DNA from: Acidimicrobiia bacterium
GTDB taxonomy: Bacteria > Actinomycetota > Acidimicrobiia > IMCC26256 > PALSA-610
Direction of reading: 5' to 3'
NCBI GenBank assembly: GCA_027494135.1
Contig: JAOSJK010000001.1
Location: 909,378 to 973,377, forward strand
DNA length: 64,000 nucleotides
Each line of letters opens with the position of its first letter. The stretch's first letter is position 1. Below the pieces are notes generated by a model that was given only the letters and a program-made list of their open reading frames with translations, had not been told where the DNA came from and searched no databases. The translations under genes were made by a program, and so were the position numbers. Positions 24,375 through 34,008 of the stretch are shown piece after piece.

Positions 24375-25040
24375 ATGGCTTCACGCCCGACACTCGACCA
24401 GAGCGATCTCTTCGGCGCCCTGCCCGCCGACATCCTCGAGGAGCTGCGCGGCCGTACGGAGCTCCACCGCTTCCGGCGCGGCGAGGTCATCTGCAGCCGC
24501 GGCGAGGTCGCCGATCATCTCTACATCGTCTTCTCCGGGCGTGTAGCCATCGCGGCCAAGGCCACCGACGGGCGCGAATCGGTCGTAGCCGTCCTCGGCC
24601 CCGGCGCCCTGTTCGGGGAGCTCCCTCTCTTCGACGACGGGGTGCGCTCGGCCGACGTGCGCGCGCTGACGACCCTCCACCTCATCTCGATTCCGTTCGA
24701 CGACGTGAGGTCGGTTCTGCGCGAGCACCCGGAGATGCTCTGGGCGGTCGTGAGGATCCTCACCAGAAGGCTGCGCGCTACCGACGACGCCCTGGCCGAC
24801 GCCATGTTCCTCGACGTCACCGGTCGGACCGCCAAGCGTCTGCTCGAGCTCGCCGCCGGACAGGACGAGTTCCGCATGCCGCTGACCCAGGAGGAGCTGG
24901 CAGGCATGGTCGGCGCGTCCCGCGAGCGCGTCAACAAGGCGATATCGACCTTCGTCAAGCTCGGGTGGCTGGAGATCGCCGGCCGGACGCGCTACTCGAT
25001 CCTCGACCGCGCCGAGCTCGAGGAGCGCGCCAGGTTCTGA
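24375..25040 (+). CDS. Crp/Fnr family transcriptional regulator
   Basis: 221-residue cyclic-nucleotide-binding regulator, the only plus-strand gene in this block. The N-terminal beta-roll has the phosphate-binding cassette region LGPGALFGELPLFDDGVRSADVRA, in which GEL and the Arg of VRSADVRA are consistent with cNMP binding. The C-terminal winged helix has the recognition segment TQEELAGMVGASRERVNKAI. There is no Fnr-type cysteine cluster. It is close to mycobacterial Crp in layout. The gene ends 10 bases from the convergent hydrolase. Confidence 0.92.
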   Translation: MASRPTLDQSDLFGALPADILEELRGRTELHRFRRGEVICSRGEVADHLYIVFSGRVAIAAKATDGRESVVAVLGPGALFGELPLFDDGVRSADVRALTTLHLISIPFDDVRSVLREHPEMLWAVVRILTRRLRATDDALADAMFLDVTGRTAKRLLELAAGQDEFRMPLTQEELAGMVGASRERVNKAISTFVKLGWLEIAGRTRYSILDRAELEERARF

Positions 25041-25050
25041 CCCGGTCGGC

Positions 25051-25785
25051 TCAGGGAGTGACCCAGGCGAGCGCCTGTGCCCACAGGGGCGCCGCGTCGT
25101 CGGGGCGGTAGGCGGGACGATCGGGGTCGTGCACGAAACCGTGCTCGGCGCCCTCCACGACGACGATCTCGCAGTCGTCGCGCGAGCTCCAGGCCTGCCG
25201 AAGGGCGTCGATGTCGGCCGCAGGCGACCACTGGTCGGCGCCGCCGAAGACTGCCAGCGTCGGGCAGACCACCGCAGCGGTATCCAGCGGTGACCTGTGC
25301 CCCGGGCCCTCCCACATCTCGGGTGTGCGGATCATCCCGTAGAAGGCGACGGCGCGGTCGAATCGCTCCGTTGCTGCAGCCTTGAGCGTGTAGTAGCCGC
25401 CCATGCAGAACCCGAGCACCGAGACCTGCCGCACGTCGTCGTGGACAACGAGGTGGTCGGCAGCGGCTTCGAGCGCCCCGAGCTGCTCCCCGTCGTCGAG
25501 GTCCTTGACCCTGGCCAGCCGATCCTCGACGGCGAGGCCGGCCCGTTGCTCTGCCGGGACGCGCGGGAACGGCTCCACGACCATCACCGCGAGGCCGTGC
25601 GACGCGATGCGGGCCGCCATCTCCTCGAAGAGCGGGCGGATGCCCCCGATGTCGGGTGCGAGCACCAGGCCGGCCTTAGGCATGCCGTCGGGTCGGGCGT
25701 GGTGCGCCGCGACCGCCAGGCCGTCGACCCTCAGCGATACGTCCTGAGAGGTCGTCTCCTCCCGGCCCTGCTCGAGTCCTGTCAT
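25051..25785 (-). CDS. dienelactone hydrolase family protein
   Basis: Alpha/beta hydrolase of 244 residues. The nucleophile is Cys in GFCMGGYYTLKAA (as in true dienelactone hydrolases), the catalytic Asp lies in VFGGADQWSP and the His in GAEHGFVHD. The family hydrolyses dienelactones in aromatic breakdown or other small esters; no aromatic-degradation genes are nearby, so the substrate is open. It ends 10 bases from the convergent crp and starts just after disA; the 11-base spacing from the disA stop suggests it shares that transcript. Confidence 0.9.
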   Translation of the reverse strand: MTGLEQGREETTSQDVSLRVDGLAVAAHHARPDGMPKAGLVLAPDIGGIRPLFEEMAARIASHGLAVMVVEPFPRVPAEQRAGLAVEDRLARVKDLDDGEQLGALEAAADHLVVHDDVRQVSVLGFCMGGYYTLKAAATERFDRAVAFYGMIRTPEMWEGPGHRSPLDTAAVVCPTLAVFGGADQWSPAADIDALRQAWSSRDDCEIVVVEGAEHGFVHDPDRPAYRPDDAAPLWAQALAWVTP

Positions 25786-25796
25786 GGCAGAGGATC

Positions 25797-26867
25797 CTAC
25801 GCGTAGCGCTCGAGGATCGAGCTCTCGGCGACCCTGGATAGGCCGTCCTTGATCGCGCGGGCACGCGTCTCCCCGACCCCTTCGACCTCGACGAGGTCGG
25901 AGATGCTCGCCCGCATGAGCTTGGGGAGGTTCGCGAAGCGATCGACCACCTTGTCGGCCACGGCTTCGGGGAGGCGGGGGATCTTGCTGAGCAGTCTGTA
26001 GCCCCGCGGCTGGAGCGACGACTCCAGGTCGATGTCCGGCGAGAGGTGCAGTACGCCTGTCACCTCGTGGAGGTCGAGGAGATCGTCGTCATCGAGGCCT
26101 GCGAGCGACGAGGTCGTGCCGTCGAGCACCCAGTCGTCGGCTGCGACGAAGTAGTCGCGGCAGACCAGCATCCGGTCGGACTCGACACCTGCGGTCAGCT
26201 CCTCGAGCTGGAGCTGCACCAGCCGGCCGTCGCTGCCCAGCTCGATCACGTAGCCCTCGATCTCCTCGGCGATCCGCCGGACCATCTCCGCGCGCTGCAG
26301 GACCGTCGCGACGTCACGGGCGGTCACGAGATCTTCCACCTCCAGCGCCGAGAGCGCTCCGCTCACCCCGTCGAGACGCGACTTGTAGCGCCCGAGGATC
26401 TGCAGCGCCTGATCGGAGCGGGCCAGCACCCTGGGGATCGGCTCGAGAGTCTTCTTGTTGCCGCGGTAGTGGATCGAGACGACCTGCATCTCCTCGGAGA
26501 CGGTGATCACCGGCACGGAGATCTGGCGCGAAACCCTCTCGGCCGTGCGGTGGCGGGTCCCCGTCTCGGACGTGGGGATATCGGGGTCGGGGACGAGGTG
26601 GACGTTCGCCCGGGCGACGCGGAAGCCGTCGGAGGCGAGGATTATCGCGCCGTCCATCTTCGCCAGCTCCGAGAGCCTCTGAGGCGTGAACTCCGCGTCG
26701 AGGAGGAAGCCTCCCGAGCAGATCCCCAGCACCTCAGGGCCGTCGCCCACGACGATCAGCGCTCCCATGCTCGCCTGCAGGATGCGATCGATCCCCTCAC
26801 GCAGCGGCGTGCCCGGAGCGACGAGACCGAGGGCCGGGTAGAAGGCTTCCGCTCTTGTCTGGGGCAC
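25797..26867 (-). CDS. disA: DNA integrity scanning diadenylate cyclase
   Basis: Makes cyclic di-AMP from two ATP and scans DNA for branched structures. 356 residues. The N-terminal DAC domain has the catalytic DGA (AKMDGAIIL) and RHR (GTRHRTAERVS) motifs. A helical spine follows, and the C-terminal helix-hairpin-helix DNA-binding domain has LVEVEGVGETRARAIKDGL. GTG 26867 is preferred because GAGGAGG lies six bases upstream; the start region overlaps the radA stop by three bases. c-di-AMP typically restrains potassium uptake, and a KimA-like permease and Trk proteins lie at the far end of the window. Confidence 0.96.
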   Translation of the reverse strand: MPQTRAEAFYPALGLVAPGTPLREGIDRILQASMGALIVVGDGPEVLGICSGGFLLDAEFTPQRLSELAKMDGAIILASDGFRVARANVHLVPDPDIPTSETGTRHRTAERVSRQISVPVITVSEEMQVVSIHYRGNKKTLEPIPRVLARSDQALQILGRYKSRLDGVSGALSALEVEDLVTARDVATVLQRAEMVRRIAEEIEGYVIELGSDGRLVQLQLEELTAGVESDRMLVCRDYFVAADDWVLDGTTSSLAGLDDDDLLDLHEVTGVLHLSPDIDLESSLQPRGYRLLSKIPRLPEAVADKVVDRFANLPKLMRASISDLVEVEGVGETRARAIKDGLSRVAESSILERYA

Positions 26868-28372
26868 TACCACCTCCTCGGACGGGCTCCTGAGCGGCCC
26901 GTGCCCGGGGGGCTGGAACCGTCGTCGCCGCCGGTGAGCGGACCGACGTCGCGGTCGACCATGGCGAGCAAGTGCCGTCCATCGTACCGGCTGCCGGCCC
27001 CTGCGTCGCCCGGCGCCGGGGCGAGCAACCCCGCCGCCACCAGCGCTTCTTCTACCGTTGCGACCCTCTCGAGGCGCACACCGGGCACGTCGGGCGTGGA
27101 CGCGGGCACGACCGCCCTCCGGAACCCGAGCCGGGCGGCCTCGGCCAGGCGGCGCGGGGCGTGGGCGATCTGGCGGACCTCGCCCCCAGACCGACCTCCC
27201 CGAGCGCCAGGACGTCGCCCGCAACCGGCCGGTCGAGGCGGACGCCGGCCAGCGCCAGCGCCAGCGCGAGATCGGCCCCCGTGTCGGTTACGCGGATCCC
27301 GCCGGTGACGCTGGCGTACACGTCGTGCGAGGCGAAGGGAACCCGGGCACGCTGCGTGAGCACCGCCAGGAGCATCTCGAGCCGCGCACCGTCGAGTCCA
27401 CGGGTCGAGCGGCGCGTGCGGCGAGGCCGACACGGCCGTCAGCGCCTGCACCTCCACCAGCAGCGGGCGGGTCCCGTCGACCACGGCGGTCACCACCGAG
27501 CCGGGGGTCGCCGGGCACCGGTCGGCGAGGAAGAAGGCGCTCGCGTCGGGCACGCCACGCAGCCCACCGGCACCCATCTCGAAGAGCCCGATCTCGTCGG
27601 TCGGACCGAACCTGTGCTTCGACGCCCGCAGCATCCGCAGCGCGTGATGGCGGTCGCCCTCGAACGAGAGCACGGTGTCGACCAGGTGCTCCAGGACGCG
27701 CGGCCCCGCGAGCGCTCCCTCCTTGGTGACGTGGCCTACGAGGACCGTCGCCACCCCGGTCTCCTTCGCGAAGCGGACCACCGCAGCCGCCGCGTCGCGG
27801 ACCTGCGCGATCGAGCCCGGCGGGCCGGTCGACTCGGGGTCGTGGACGGTCTGGATGGAGTCGATCACGAGCAGGCGCGGGCCGACCTCGCCGGCGGCGG
27901 CGAGGACCTCGGGCACCCGCGTCTCCGCCACGACGAGCAGGTGGGGGTCGAGCGCCCCCAGACGCCCTGCCCGGAGCCGGACCTGCTCGGGGGACTCCTC
28001 CGCGCTCACCAGCAGGACCGGAACGCCCGTGGAGCACGTGGCCGCCAGCATCTGCAGCGCGACGGTGCTCTTGCCGATGCCCGGCTCTCCCCCGAGGAGC
28101 GTGACCGAACCGGGCACGAGCCCACCGCCGAGCACCCGGTCGACCTCGTCGACCCCGGTGGGCCTCCGGACGGTGCCGCTCATGTCGACCTCCGCGAGCG
28201 GCCGCGGGCACGCAGCCGACCCGACCCCGCCCGCTCCGGCACGGACCGGGGCCGTCTCCTCCGCCAGCGAGCCCCACTCGCCGCACTCGGGGCAGCGCCC
28301 GAGCCACTGGGGCGACGTGGCACCGCAGACGGCGCACCGGTGCCTGGCATGTCGAACGCGTGTTCGGCTCAT
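26867..28372 (-). CDS. radA: DNA repair protein RadA, two frameshifts
   Basis: RecA-like helicase acting in homologous recombination. Domains: N-terminal zinc finger (CAVCGATSPQWLGRCPECG), ATPase with Walker A GGEPGIGKST, the RadA motif (here KHRFG where KNRFG is usual), and a C-terminal Lon-like domain. Near 27411-27420 an apparent extra base shifts reading to the frame of MLLAVLTQRARVPFASHDVY. A lost base in the C-run 27183-27187 returns it to GEVRQIAHAPRRLAEAARLGF. The pair restores the expected Lon-type domain, so these are errors. The radA-disA order is the same as in Bacillus and Mycobacterium. Confidence 0.93.
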   Translation of the reverse strand: MSRTRVRHARHRCAVCGATSPQWLGRCPECGEWGSLAEETAPVRAGAGGVGSAACPRPLAEVDMSGTVRRPTGVDEVDRVLGGGLVPGSVTLLGGEPGIGKSTVALQMLAATCSTGVPVLLVSAEESPEQVRLRAGRLGALDPHLLVVAETRVPEVLAAAGEVGPRLLVIDSIQTVHDPESTGPPGSIAQVRDAAAAVVRFAKETGVATVLVGHVTKEGALAGPRVLEHLVDTVLSFEGDRHHALRMLRASKHRFGPTDEIGLFEMGAGGLRGVPDASAFFLADRCPATPGSVVTAVVDGTRPLLVEVQALTAVSASPHAPLDPWTRRCAARDAPGGAHAACPGSLRLARRVRQRHRRDPRNRHGGRSRAGAGAGRRPPRPAGCGRRPGARGGRSGGEVRQIAHAPRRLAEAARLGFRRAVVPASTPDVPGVRLERVATVEEALVAAGLLAPAPGDAGAGSRYDGRHLLAMVDRDVGPLTGGDDGSSPPGTGRSGARPRRW

Positions 28373-28410
28373 CGGGCCACACTACCCGGCAGGTGCGACA
28401 CCGGGCGCGG

Positions 28411-29190
28411 CTACCAGACGGGTCCGCCGCTCCCGGCTCCGCGTGGGCCCCTTCTGCGCCTGCGGGCGCTCACCCACGCCGCCAGGAAGAGGAGGGCCGC
28501 CAGCAGGGTCAGGATGGCCGCGATCCCGAGGGTCGTGATCCTGTCCCACTCGATGCGCGAGGTGGAGACGACCAGCGACTTCTCGTCGCCCGGCAGGAGG
28601 TGCCACGCACGACGCTCGTCGCCCATCGACAGCACCACCGAGAGCCCGAACGCCGAGTCGAGTCCCTCTGTGAGTCCGGCATCCAGCGCCGCGACGTCGA
28701 CGCCCGCGTCGGCGAGGCGCCGGGCCACCTCCTCGTCGCCGGCGAGGCCCGACTCCAGCGACGTCAGGTCGGCTTCCACCGAGAGGCCGTCTCTCGAACG
28801 CACCATGCCGCGCGACCTGTCGATGTGCGCGCCGCCGAGCACGCCTCCTTCGCCCGCCAGCTCGTCGAGTATCCCGGCGAGCTGGTCCTCACCGACGAAG
28901 TCTTTCGTCAGCCTCACCGAGGCCGCCCCGCTGTCTTCGATCCTCCACGGCGATACCGTCCAGCCCGCGTCGTCGAGGTCGTCGAGCTTCACCCGCTGCT
29001 CGAGCGCCACTCCGTCGGCCTGCAACGCGAAGGCGGCCTCCGCGTCGAGATCGACCCTGACGGAGACCCTCCCCCGGCCGTCGTCGTCGGACCTGATCGA
29101 CACGGTGGTGTCGACCTTGCATCCCGTGAGCAACGCCAGGCACACCGCCGCCGAGGCGAGCGCGCGGCGCGTTCTGGTCGTCTGCGTCAC
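28411..29190 (-). CDS. lipoprotein with C-terminal membrane anchor (DUF3153-like)
   Basis: A 259-residue exported protein of unknown function. It has an N-terminal signal ending in the lipobox LLTGC, a beta/alpha domain (VDTTVSIRSDDDGRGRVSVRV resembles the LppM/DUF3153 start) and a C-terminal transmembrane helix (TTLGIAAILTLLAALLFLAAWV) followed by a basic tail. It would thus be anchored at both ends with the domain outside the membrane. It lies between radA and clpC, 45 bases after clpC and 38 before radA, and may share their transcript. The family assignment is by resemblance only. Confidence 0.75.
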   Translation of the reverse strand: MTQTTRTRRALASAAVCLALLTGCKVDTTVSIRSDDDGRGRVSVRVDLDAEAAFALQADGVALEQRVKLDDLDDAGWTVSPWRIEDSGAASVRLTKDFVGEDQLAGILDELAGEGGVLGGAHIDRSRGMVRSRDGLSVEADLTSLESGLAGDEEVARRLADAGVDVAALDAGLTEGLDSAFGLSVVLSMGDERRAWHLLPGDEKSLVVSTSRIEWDRITTLGIAAILTLLAALLFLAAWVSARRRRRGPRGAGSGGPVW

Positions 29191-29235
29191 GGCACCGACG
29201 CTAGCGCGGCGTGCGTGGCTGCATCGGAGAGGTGG

Positions 29236-31730
29236 TCAGCCCTCGGCGGTGCCGCTCCCGGCCAGCTCCACGCTCGGAGGCTCGACGCCCTCGACCGACC
29301 GGAAGACGATCTCGCCGTCGACCGCATCGACCACGACCGTCTCACCGGCGTGGAACTCCTTCCAGAGGATCTTCTCCGACATCGGGTCCTCGACCATGCG
29401 CTGAATCGCCCGGCGGAGCGGCCTGGCACCCAGCGAAGGGTCGTAGCCCTTGGTGGCGAGCAGCAGCTTCGCGGCCGGGGTGAGATCGAGGCCGAGGCCC
29501 TGGCTCTCGAGCTGGTCGGTCACCCGCTTGATGAGCAGGTCGACGATCTCGGTTACCTCCTCGATCGTGAGCTCGTGGAAGACGATGACGTCGTCGATCC
29601 GGTTGAGGAACTCCGGCCGGAAGTGGCGCTTCAGCTCGTCGTGGACCTTGTTCTTCATCTTCTCGTAGGTGACGGCCTCGTCGGTCTTGGCGAAGCCGAT
29701 GTTCGCCTTGCGCAGATCGGCAGTGCCGAGGTTCGACGTCATGATGATGACGGTGTTCTTGAAGTCGACCGACCGTCCCTGCGCGTCGGTCAGCCTGCCG
29801 TCTTCGAGGATCTGCAGGAGCGTGTTGAAGACGTCGGGGTGCGCCTTCTCGATCTCGTCGAAGAGCACCACCGAGAACGGCTTGCGTCGCACGGCCTCCG
29901 TGAGCTGGCCTCCCTCGTCGTAGCCGACGTAGCCGGGGGGAGAGCCCACGAGCCTGCTCACGGTGTGCTTCTCCATGTACTCCGACATGTCGAGCTGGAT
30001 CAGCGACGACTCGTCGCCGAAGAGGAACTCGGCGAGCGTCTTGGCGGTCTCGGTCTTGCCCACACCCGACGGCCCGAGGAAGATGAACGACCCCGAGGGA
30101 CGCTTCGGGTCCTTGAGGCCGGCGCGCGTCCGGCGGATCGCCTGCGAGACGGCCTTGATCGCGTCGTCCTGGCCGACGACGCGCTTGTGCAGCTCCTCCT
30201 CCATGCGGAGGAGCTTCGCTGTCTCCTCCTCGGTGAGCTTGTAGACGGGGATCCCGGTCCACATCGCGAGGACCTCGGCGACCGACTCCTCGGTCACCTC
30301 GTTGAAGAGGTCGACACCCTCGGCGCGCCACTGCGTCTCCTTGGCGGCGCGCTGCTCCAGGAGCTCCTTCTCACGGTCGCGCAGCTTCGCCGCGCGCTCG
30401 AACTGCTGCGCCTCGATGGCGGCTTCCTTCTCCTTGCGGACCTTCGCGATCTCGTCTTCGAGCTCGCGGTAGTCGGGCGGGGCCTGCATGCGGCGTATGC
30501 GCAGGCGAGACCCGGCCTCGTCGATGAGGTCGATCGCCTTGTCGGGAAGGTAGCGGTCGGCGATGTACCGGTCGGCGAGGTTGGCGGCGGAGACGAGTGC
30601 CTGGTCTGTGATCGTGACCCGGTGGTGCGCCTCGTAGCGGTCGCGCAGGCCCTTCAGGATGTCGATCGTGTGGGCGACGGTGGGCTCCTCGACCTTGATC
30701 GGCTGGAACCGGCGCTCGAGCGCGGCATCCTTCTCGAGGTGCTTGCGGTACTCGTCGAGCGTCGTCGCACCGATCGTCTGCAGCTCACCGCGGGCGAGCA
30801 TCGGCTTCAGGATCGATGCGGCGTCGATGGCACCCTCGGCGGCGCCTGCGCCCACGAGGGTGTGCAGCTCGTCGATGAACAAGATGATGTCGCCGCGGGT
30901 GCGGATCTCCTTCAGCACCTTCTTCAGGCGCTCCTCGAAGTCGCCGCGGTAGCGGGAGCCGGCGACGAGCGCTCCGAGGTCGAGCGTGTAGAGCTGCTTC
31001 CCCTCGAGGGTCTCGGGGACGTCGCCACCGACGATGTCGGTGGCGAGGCCCTCGACGATCGCCGTCTTGCCGACCCCGGGCTCTCCGATCAGCACCGGGT
31101 TGTTCTTCGTGCGCCGGCTCAGGACCTGCATCACGCGCTCGATCTCCTTCGAGCGGCCGATGACCGGGTCGAGCTTCTTGTGCGCGCCAGCTGGGTGAGG
31201 TTGCGCCCGAACTGGTCGAGGACCAGCGAGCCCGAGGGCTGCGCCTCGGTGGGTCCTCCTGCGGTCCCCGCCGGAGCACCCTCCTTCGCGCCCGCGTATC
31301 CCGACAGGAGCTGGATGACCTGCTGGCGCACGCGGGAGAGGTCGGCGCCGAGCTTCACGAGCACCTGGGCGGCGACCCCCTCACCCTCGCGGATGAGCCC
31401 GAGCAGGATGTGCTCGGTACCGATGTAGTTGTGTCCGAGCTGCAGCGCCTCTCGCAGCGAGAGCTCCAGGACCTTCTTCGCGCGCGGCGTGAACGGGATG
31501 TGCCCAGAGGGCGCCGTCCCGCCGTGTCCGATGATCTCCTCGACCTGGTTGCGCACGGCCTCGAGGGAGATGCCGAGGGACTCGAGCGCCTTGGCCGCGA
31601 CTCCCTCCCCCTCGTGAATCAGCCCGAGCAGGATGTGCTCGGTACCGATGTAGTTGTGGTTGAGGAGTCGCGCTTCTTCTTGTGCGAGGACGACGACCCG
31701 TCGGGCCCTGTCCGTGAAGCGCTCGAACAT
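29236..31730 (-). CDS. clpC: ATP-dependent Clp protease ATPase subunit ClpC, one-base deletion
   Basis: Hsp100 unfoldase that feeds ClpP; about 830 residues. ATG 31730 starts [21 protein letters not shown]. The two N-domain repeats [13 protein letters not shown] are followed by a linker, after which one base is missing near 31181 (restoring [21 protein letters not shown] style sequence). The second frame carries Walker [10 protein letters not shown], the UVR middle segment, the second Walker [10 protein letters not shown] and the D2 sensor regions, ending at 29236. It heads the block clpC-lipoprotein-radA-disA. No ctsR or mcs genes are upstream; the 291 bases before it hold no clear ORF or operator. 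Confidence 0.95.
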
Positions 31731-32021
31731 TGAACCGCCTCTCGTGGCTGTCGGTTGCCTTCAGTGTAATCGGCCGGTCGGGGCGCTTACTTTGGGCCCG
31801 GACCCGATGTGATACCAGAACGTACCGTGCGACAGGGACAGCTCCGACGCGCCTGCACCCGCCCCGACCCGGGCCTCCGACGAGACTCCCGGGTCACTCT
31901 GGTTGATACGCCCCGGCCGCGTCGGTTCTTCCCGGACACGTGTCACACCTCATTCCCGGTGCGCGGGGCCTGCCCGCCACCTCATTCGACCGTCCATCGC
32001 GCCCTTGCATAGCCTGCACGC

Positions 32022-32999
32022 ATGAGTCTGGTCGACGACCTCGGGATCGGCCCCCTCACGGCCGATCTCGCACGCGTCGAGGATGCTCTGGGGGACGCCG
32101 TCCGATCGGACGATCGCTTCCTCGTGGACGTCGCGTCTCACCTCCTCTCAGCGGGGGGCAAGCGGCTGCGCCCGACCCTCACGCTCTGCGCGACCTACGC
32201 GGCGCGCGGTGCGGAGCAACCGGCCCACGCAGCGGCGATCACCGGCGCCGCGTCCGTCGAGCTCGTGCACCTCGGCTCCCTCTATCACGACGACGTGATC
32301 GACGAGGCCGGCACCCGCCGGGGAGTCCCATCGGTGAACGCCCGGTGGAGCAACATCGTCGCGATTCTCGCCGGCGACTACCTGCTAGCGAAGGCATCGG
32401 AGCTCGCCGCGTCGCTCGGAGCCGACGTCGCGGGGCTCCTCGCCGCGACGATCGGCGAGCTCTGCCGCGGCCAGGTCCTCGAGCTCCAGCACCTCTTCGA
32501 CGTGGATCGCACGGAGGAGTCGTACTACTCGGCGATCGAGGGCAAGACCGCTTCGTTGATGGCGTCGTCGTGCCGGATCGGCGGGATGGTGAACGAGGTC
32601 TCCGACGCGACGCTCGACGCCCTCACGCGCTTCGGTCACCACGTCGGCATGTGCTTCCAGATCGTCGACGACATCCTCGATGTGACCCGGACGGAGGAGG
32701 AGCTCGGAAAGCCGTCGGGCAACGACCTCCACGAAGGCGTCTACACGCTCCCGGTCATCCAGGCCGTCTCGACGTCTCCGGAGCTGCGCGACATCCTCGG
32801 CCGGAAGCTCGATCGCGACGACGTCGAGCGCGCCCGCCTCCTGGTCGCGACCCCCGACGTGGTCGACGCCTCCACGGCCGCCGCGCGCTCCCACGTCATC
32901 AAGGCGACCGAGGCCCTCGCCGGCGCCGACGGCCTCGACCCCGCCGTCCGCGACCGCCTCTCCGGCCTCGTCGACGGCCTCGTCCTCCGCTCCTCCTGA
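32022..32999 (+). CDS. polyprenyl diphosphate synthase
   Basis: Trans-isoprenyl chain elongase of 325 residues, making the side chain of menaquinone or the undecaprenyl/decaprenyl precursor from IPP and an allylic primer. The first aspartate-rich motif is LYHDDVIDEA and the second is FQIVDDILDVT; GGKRLRP and ALAGDYLLAKA-like IPP/structural segments are present (here GGKRLRPTL and ILAGDYLLAKA). No aromatic blocking residues are obvious before the first motif, so a long product is likely (C35-C50 class). It ends 16 bases before palindrome copy B. Confidence 0.93.
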   Translation: MSLVDDLGIGPLTADLARVEDALGDAVRSDDRFLVDVASHLLSAGGKRLRPTLTLCATYAARGAEQPAHAAAITGAASVELVHLGSLYHDDVIDEAGTRRGVPSVNARWSNIVAILAGDYLLAKASELAASLGADVAGLLAATIGELCRGQVLELQHLFDVDRTEESYYSAIEGKTASLMASSCRIGGMVNEVSDATLDALTRFGHHVGMCFQIVDDILDVTRTEEELGKPSGNDLHEGVYTLPVIQAVSTSPELRDILGRKLDRDDVERARLLVATPDVVDASTAAARSHVIKATEALAGADGLDPAVRDRLSGLVDGLVLRSS

Positions 33000-33015
33000 C
33001 CGCCCGCCCCTAGGC

Positions 33016-33060
33016 ACGAGCGTCGATAGACCACAAATATTGTGGTCTATCGACGCTCGT
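33016..33060. repeat. 45-bp interspersed palindrome, copy B
   Basis: Perfect 21-base arms around a central ATA. Because the arms are self-complementary and the centre is the complement of copy A's TAT, this copy equals copy A inverted. It occupies the 75-base gap between two convergent genes, where it could also serve as a two-way terminator. Confidence 0.95.
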
Positions 33061-33074
33061 GGGGTGGGGTGGGG

Positions 33075-33908
33075 TCAGACGGCGGCGGTGTCGGGGACCT
33101 GGGCGGCGTCGACCTCGTCGATGAAGTCCAAGACGGTGGCGTTGTACGCGTTGGGCGCCTCGGCCATGACACCGTGCGCCGCACCCGAGACGATCGAGAG
33201 CCGCGACCCGGGGATCATCTCGGCGATCTCCTCGGCGTCGCCGACCGGGGTGAGGGCGTCCTGCGAGCCCGTGATGATCAACGTCGGGACCTCGATCGTG
33301 TGCAACTCGAAGCGCACGTCGTCGGTCATGTCGAGGATCGCCCGGATCTGGGCGACGAACGGCTCCGGGGGCATGGAGAGGATCAGCCGGGCGAGGACGT
33401 TGATCCACATCCCGAAGCGGCGCTGGAGCCTCGGCCCCACCAGCCAGCGGAGGCCGTCGGACGCCATCGACTGCATCCCGTGGGCGGTCACCTCGTCGGC
33501 CCACTCTGCAAGTAGCTCTCGTCGCCACTCGTGGTGCCGGCAGGCCGTGCAGGCGAGGGTGAGAGAGCGGACGCGCTCTGGGTACCGCACGGCGACGATC
33601 TGGGCGATCACCCCGCCCATAGAGGCGCCCATCACGTGCGCCCGATCGATCCCCTCGGCGTCGAGCGCCGCCACGGCGTCGGCGGCCATCTGCTCGAGGT
33701 CGTAGGGGCCCGGAGGCTTCTCAGAGCGGCCCGTCCCCCTGTTGTCGGGGGCGACGCAGCGGTGGCGCCTTCCGAAGGGGACCCGCTGCAGCGCCCAGCT
33801 GCGCGAGTCGGCGCCGAGCCCCTGGATCATCAGGACCGGGCTCCGGTCCCTGCGACCCCAGACCTCGTAGTGGATTCCGACTCCGTCGGTTGCACTCAGG
33901 TCGGGCAA
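33075..33908 (-). CDS. alpha/beta hydrolase
   Basis: A 277-residue serine hydrolase of the general esterase/lactonase/peroxidase-like group. Catalytic residues: Ser in MGASMGGVIAQ, Asp in ITGSQDALTP, His in GAAHGVMAE; the oxyanion loop region is MIQGLGADSRSW, and APDNRGTGRSEKP is typical. It shows similarity in style to 3-oxoadipate enol-lactonase and other PcaD-like proteins but no pathway neighbours define a substrate. It is convergent with the polyprenyl synthase, with palindrome copy B between their ends. Confidence 0.88.
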   Translation of the reverse strand: MPDLSATDGVGIHYEVWGRRDRSPVLMIQGLGADSRSWALQRVPFGRRHRCVAPDNRGTGRSEKPPGPYDLEQMAADAVAALDAEGIDRAHVMGASMGGVIAQIVAVRYPERVRSLTLACTACRHHEWRRELLAEWADEVTAHGMQSMASDGLRWLVGPRLQRRFGMWINVLARLILSMPPEPFVAQIRAILDMTDDVRFELHTIEVPTLIITGSQDALTPVGDAEEIAEMIPGSRLSIVSGAAHGVMAEAPNAYNATVLDFIDEVDAAQVPDTAAV

Positions 33909-34008
33909 GCCAGCCCTCCGGCGAGAGCGGCCCGCCGGCGCGGGCCGCAGAAGGAGGTTAGCGCCGCTCAGCAGATACGAATGACCACCCAGCGTGTGAA
34001 CGGCGTCG

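Noticed and set aside
31731..32021. Intergenic region before clpC searched for CtsR, HspR or ClgR sites and a small gene
   Set aside because: No convincing operator, hairpin or ORF with a ribosome site was seen; a weak TACACT -10-like hexamer is not enough to call.
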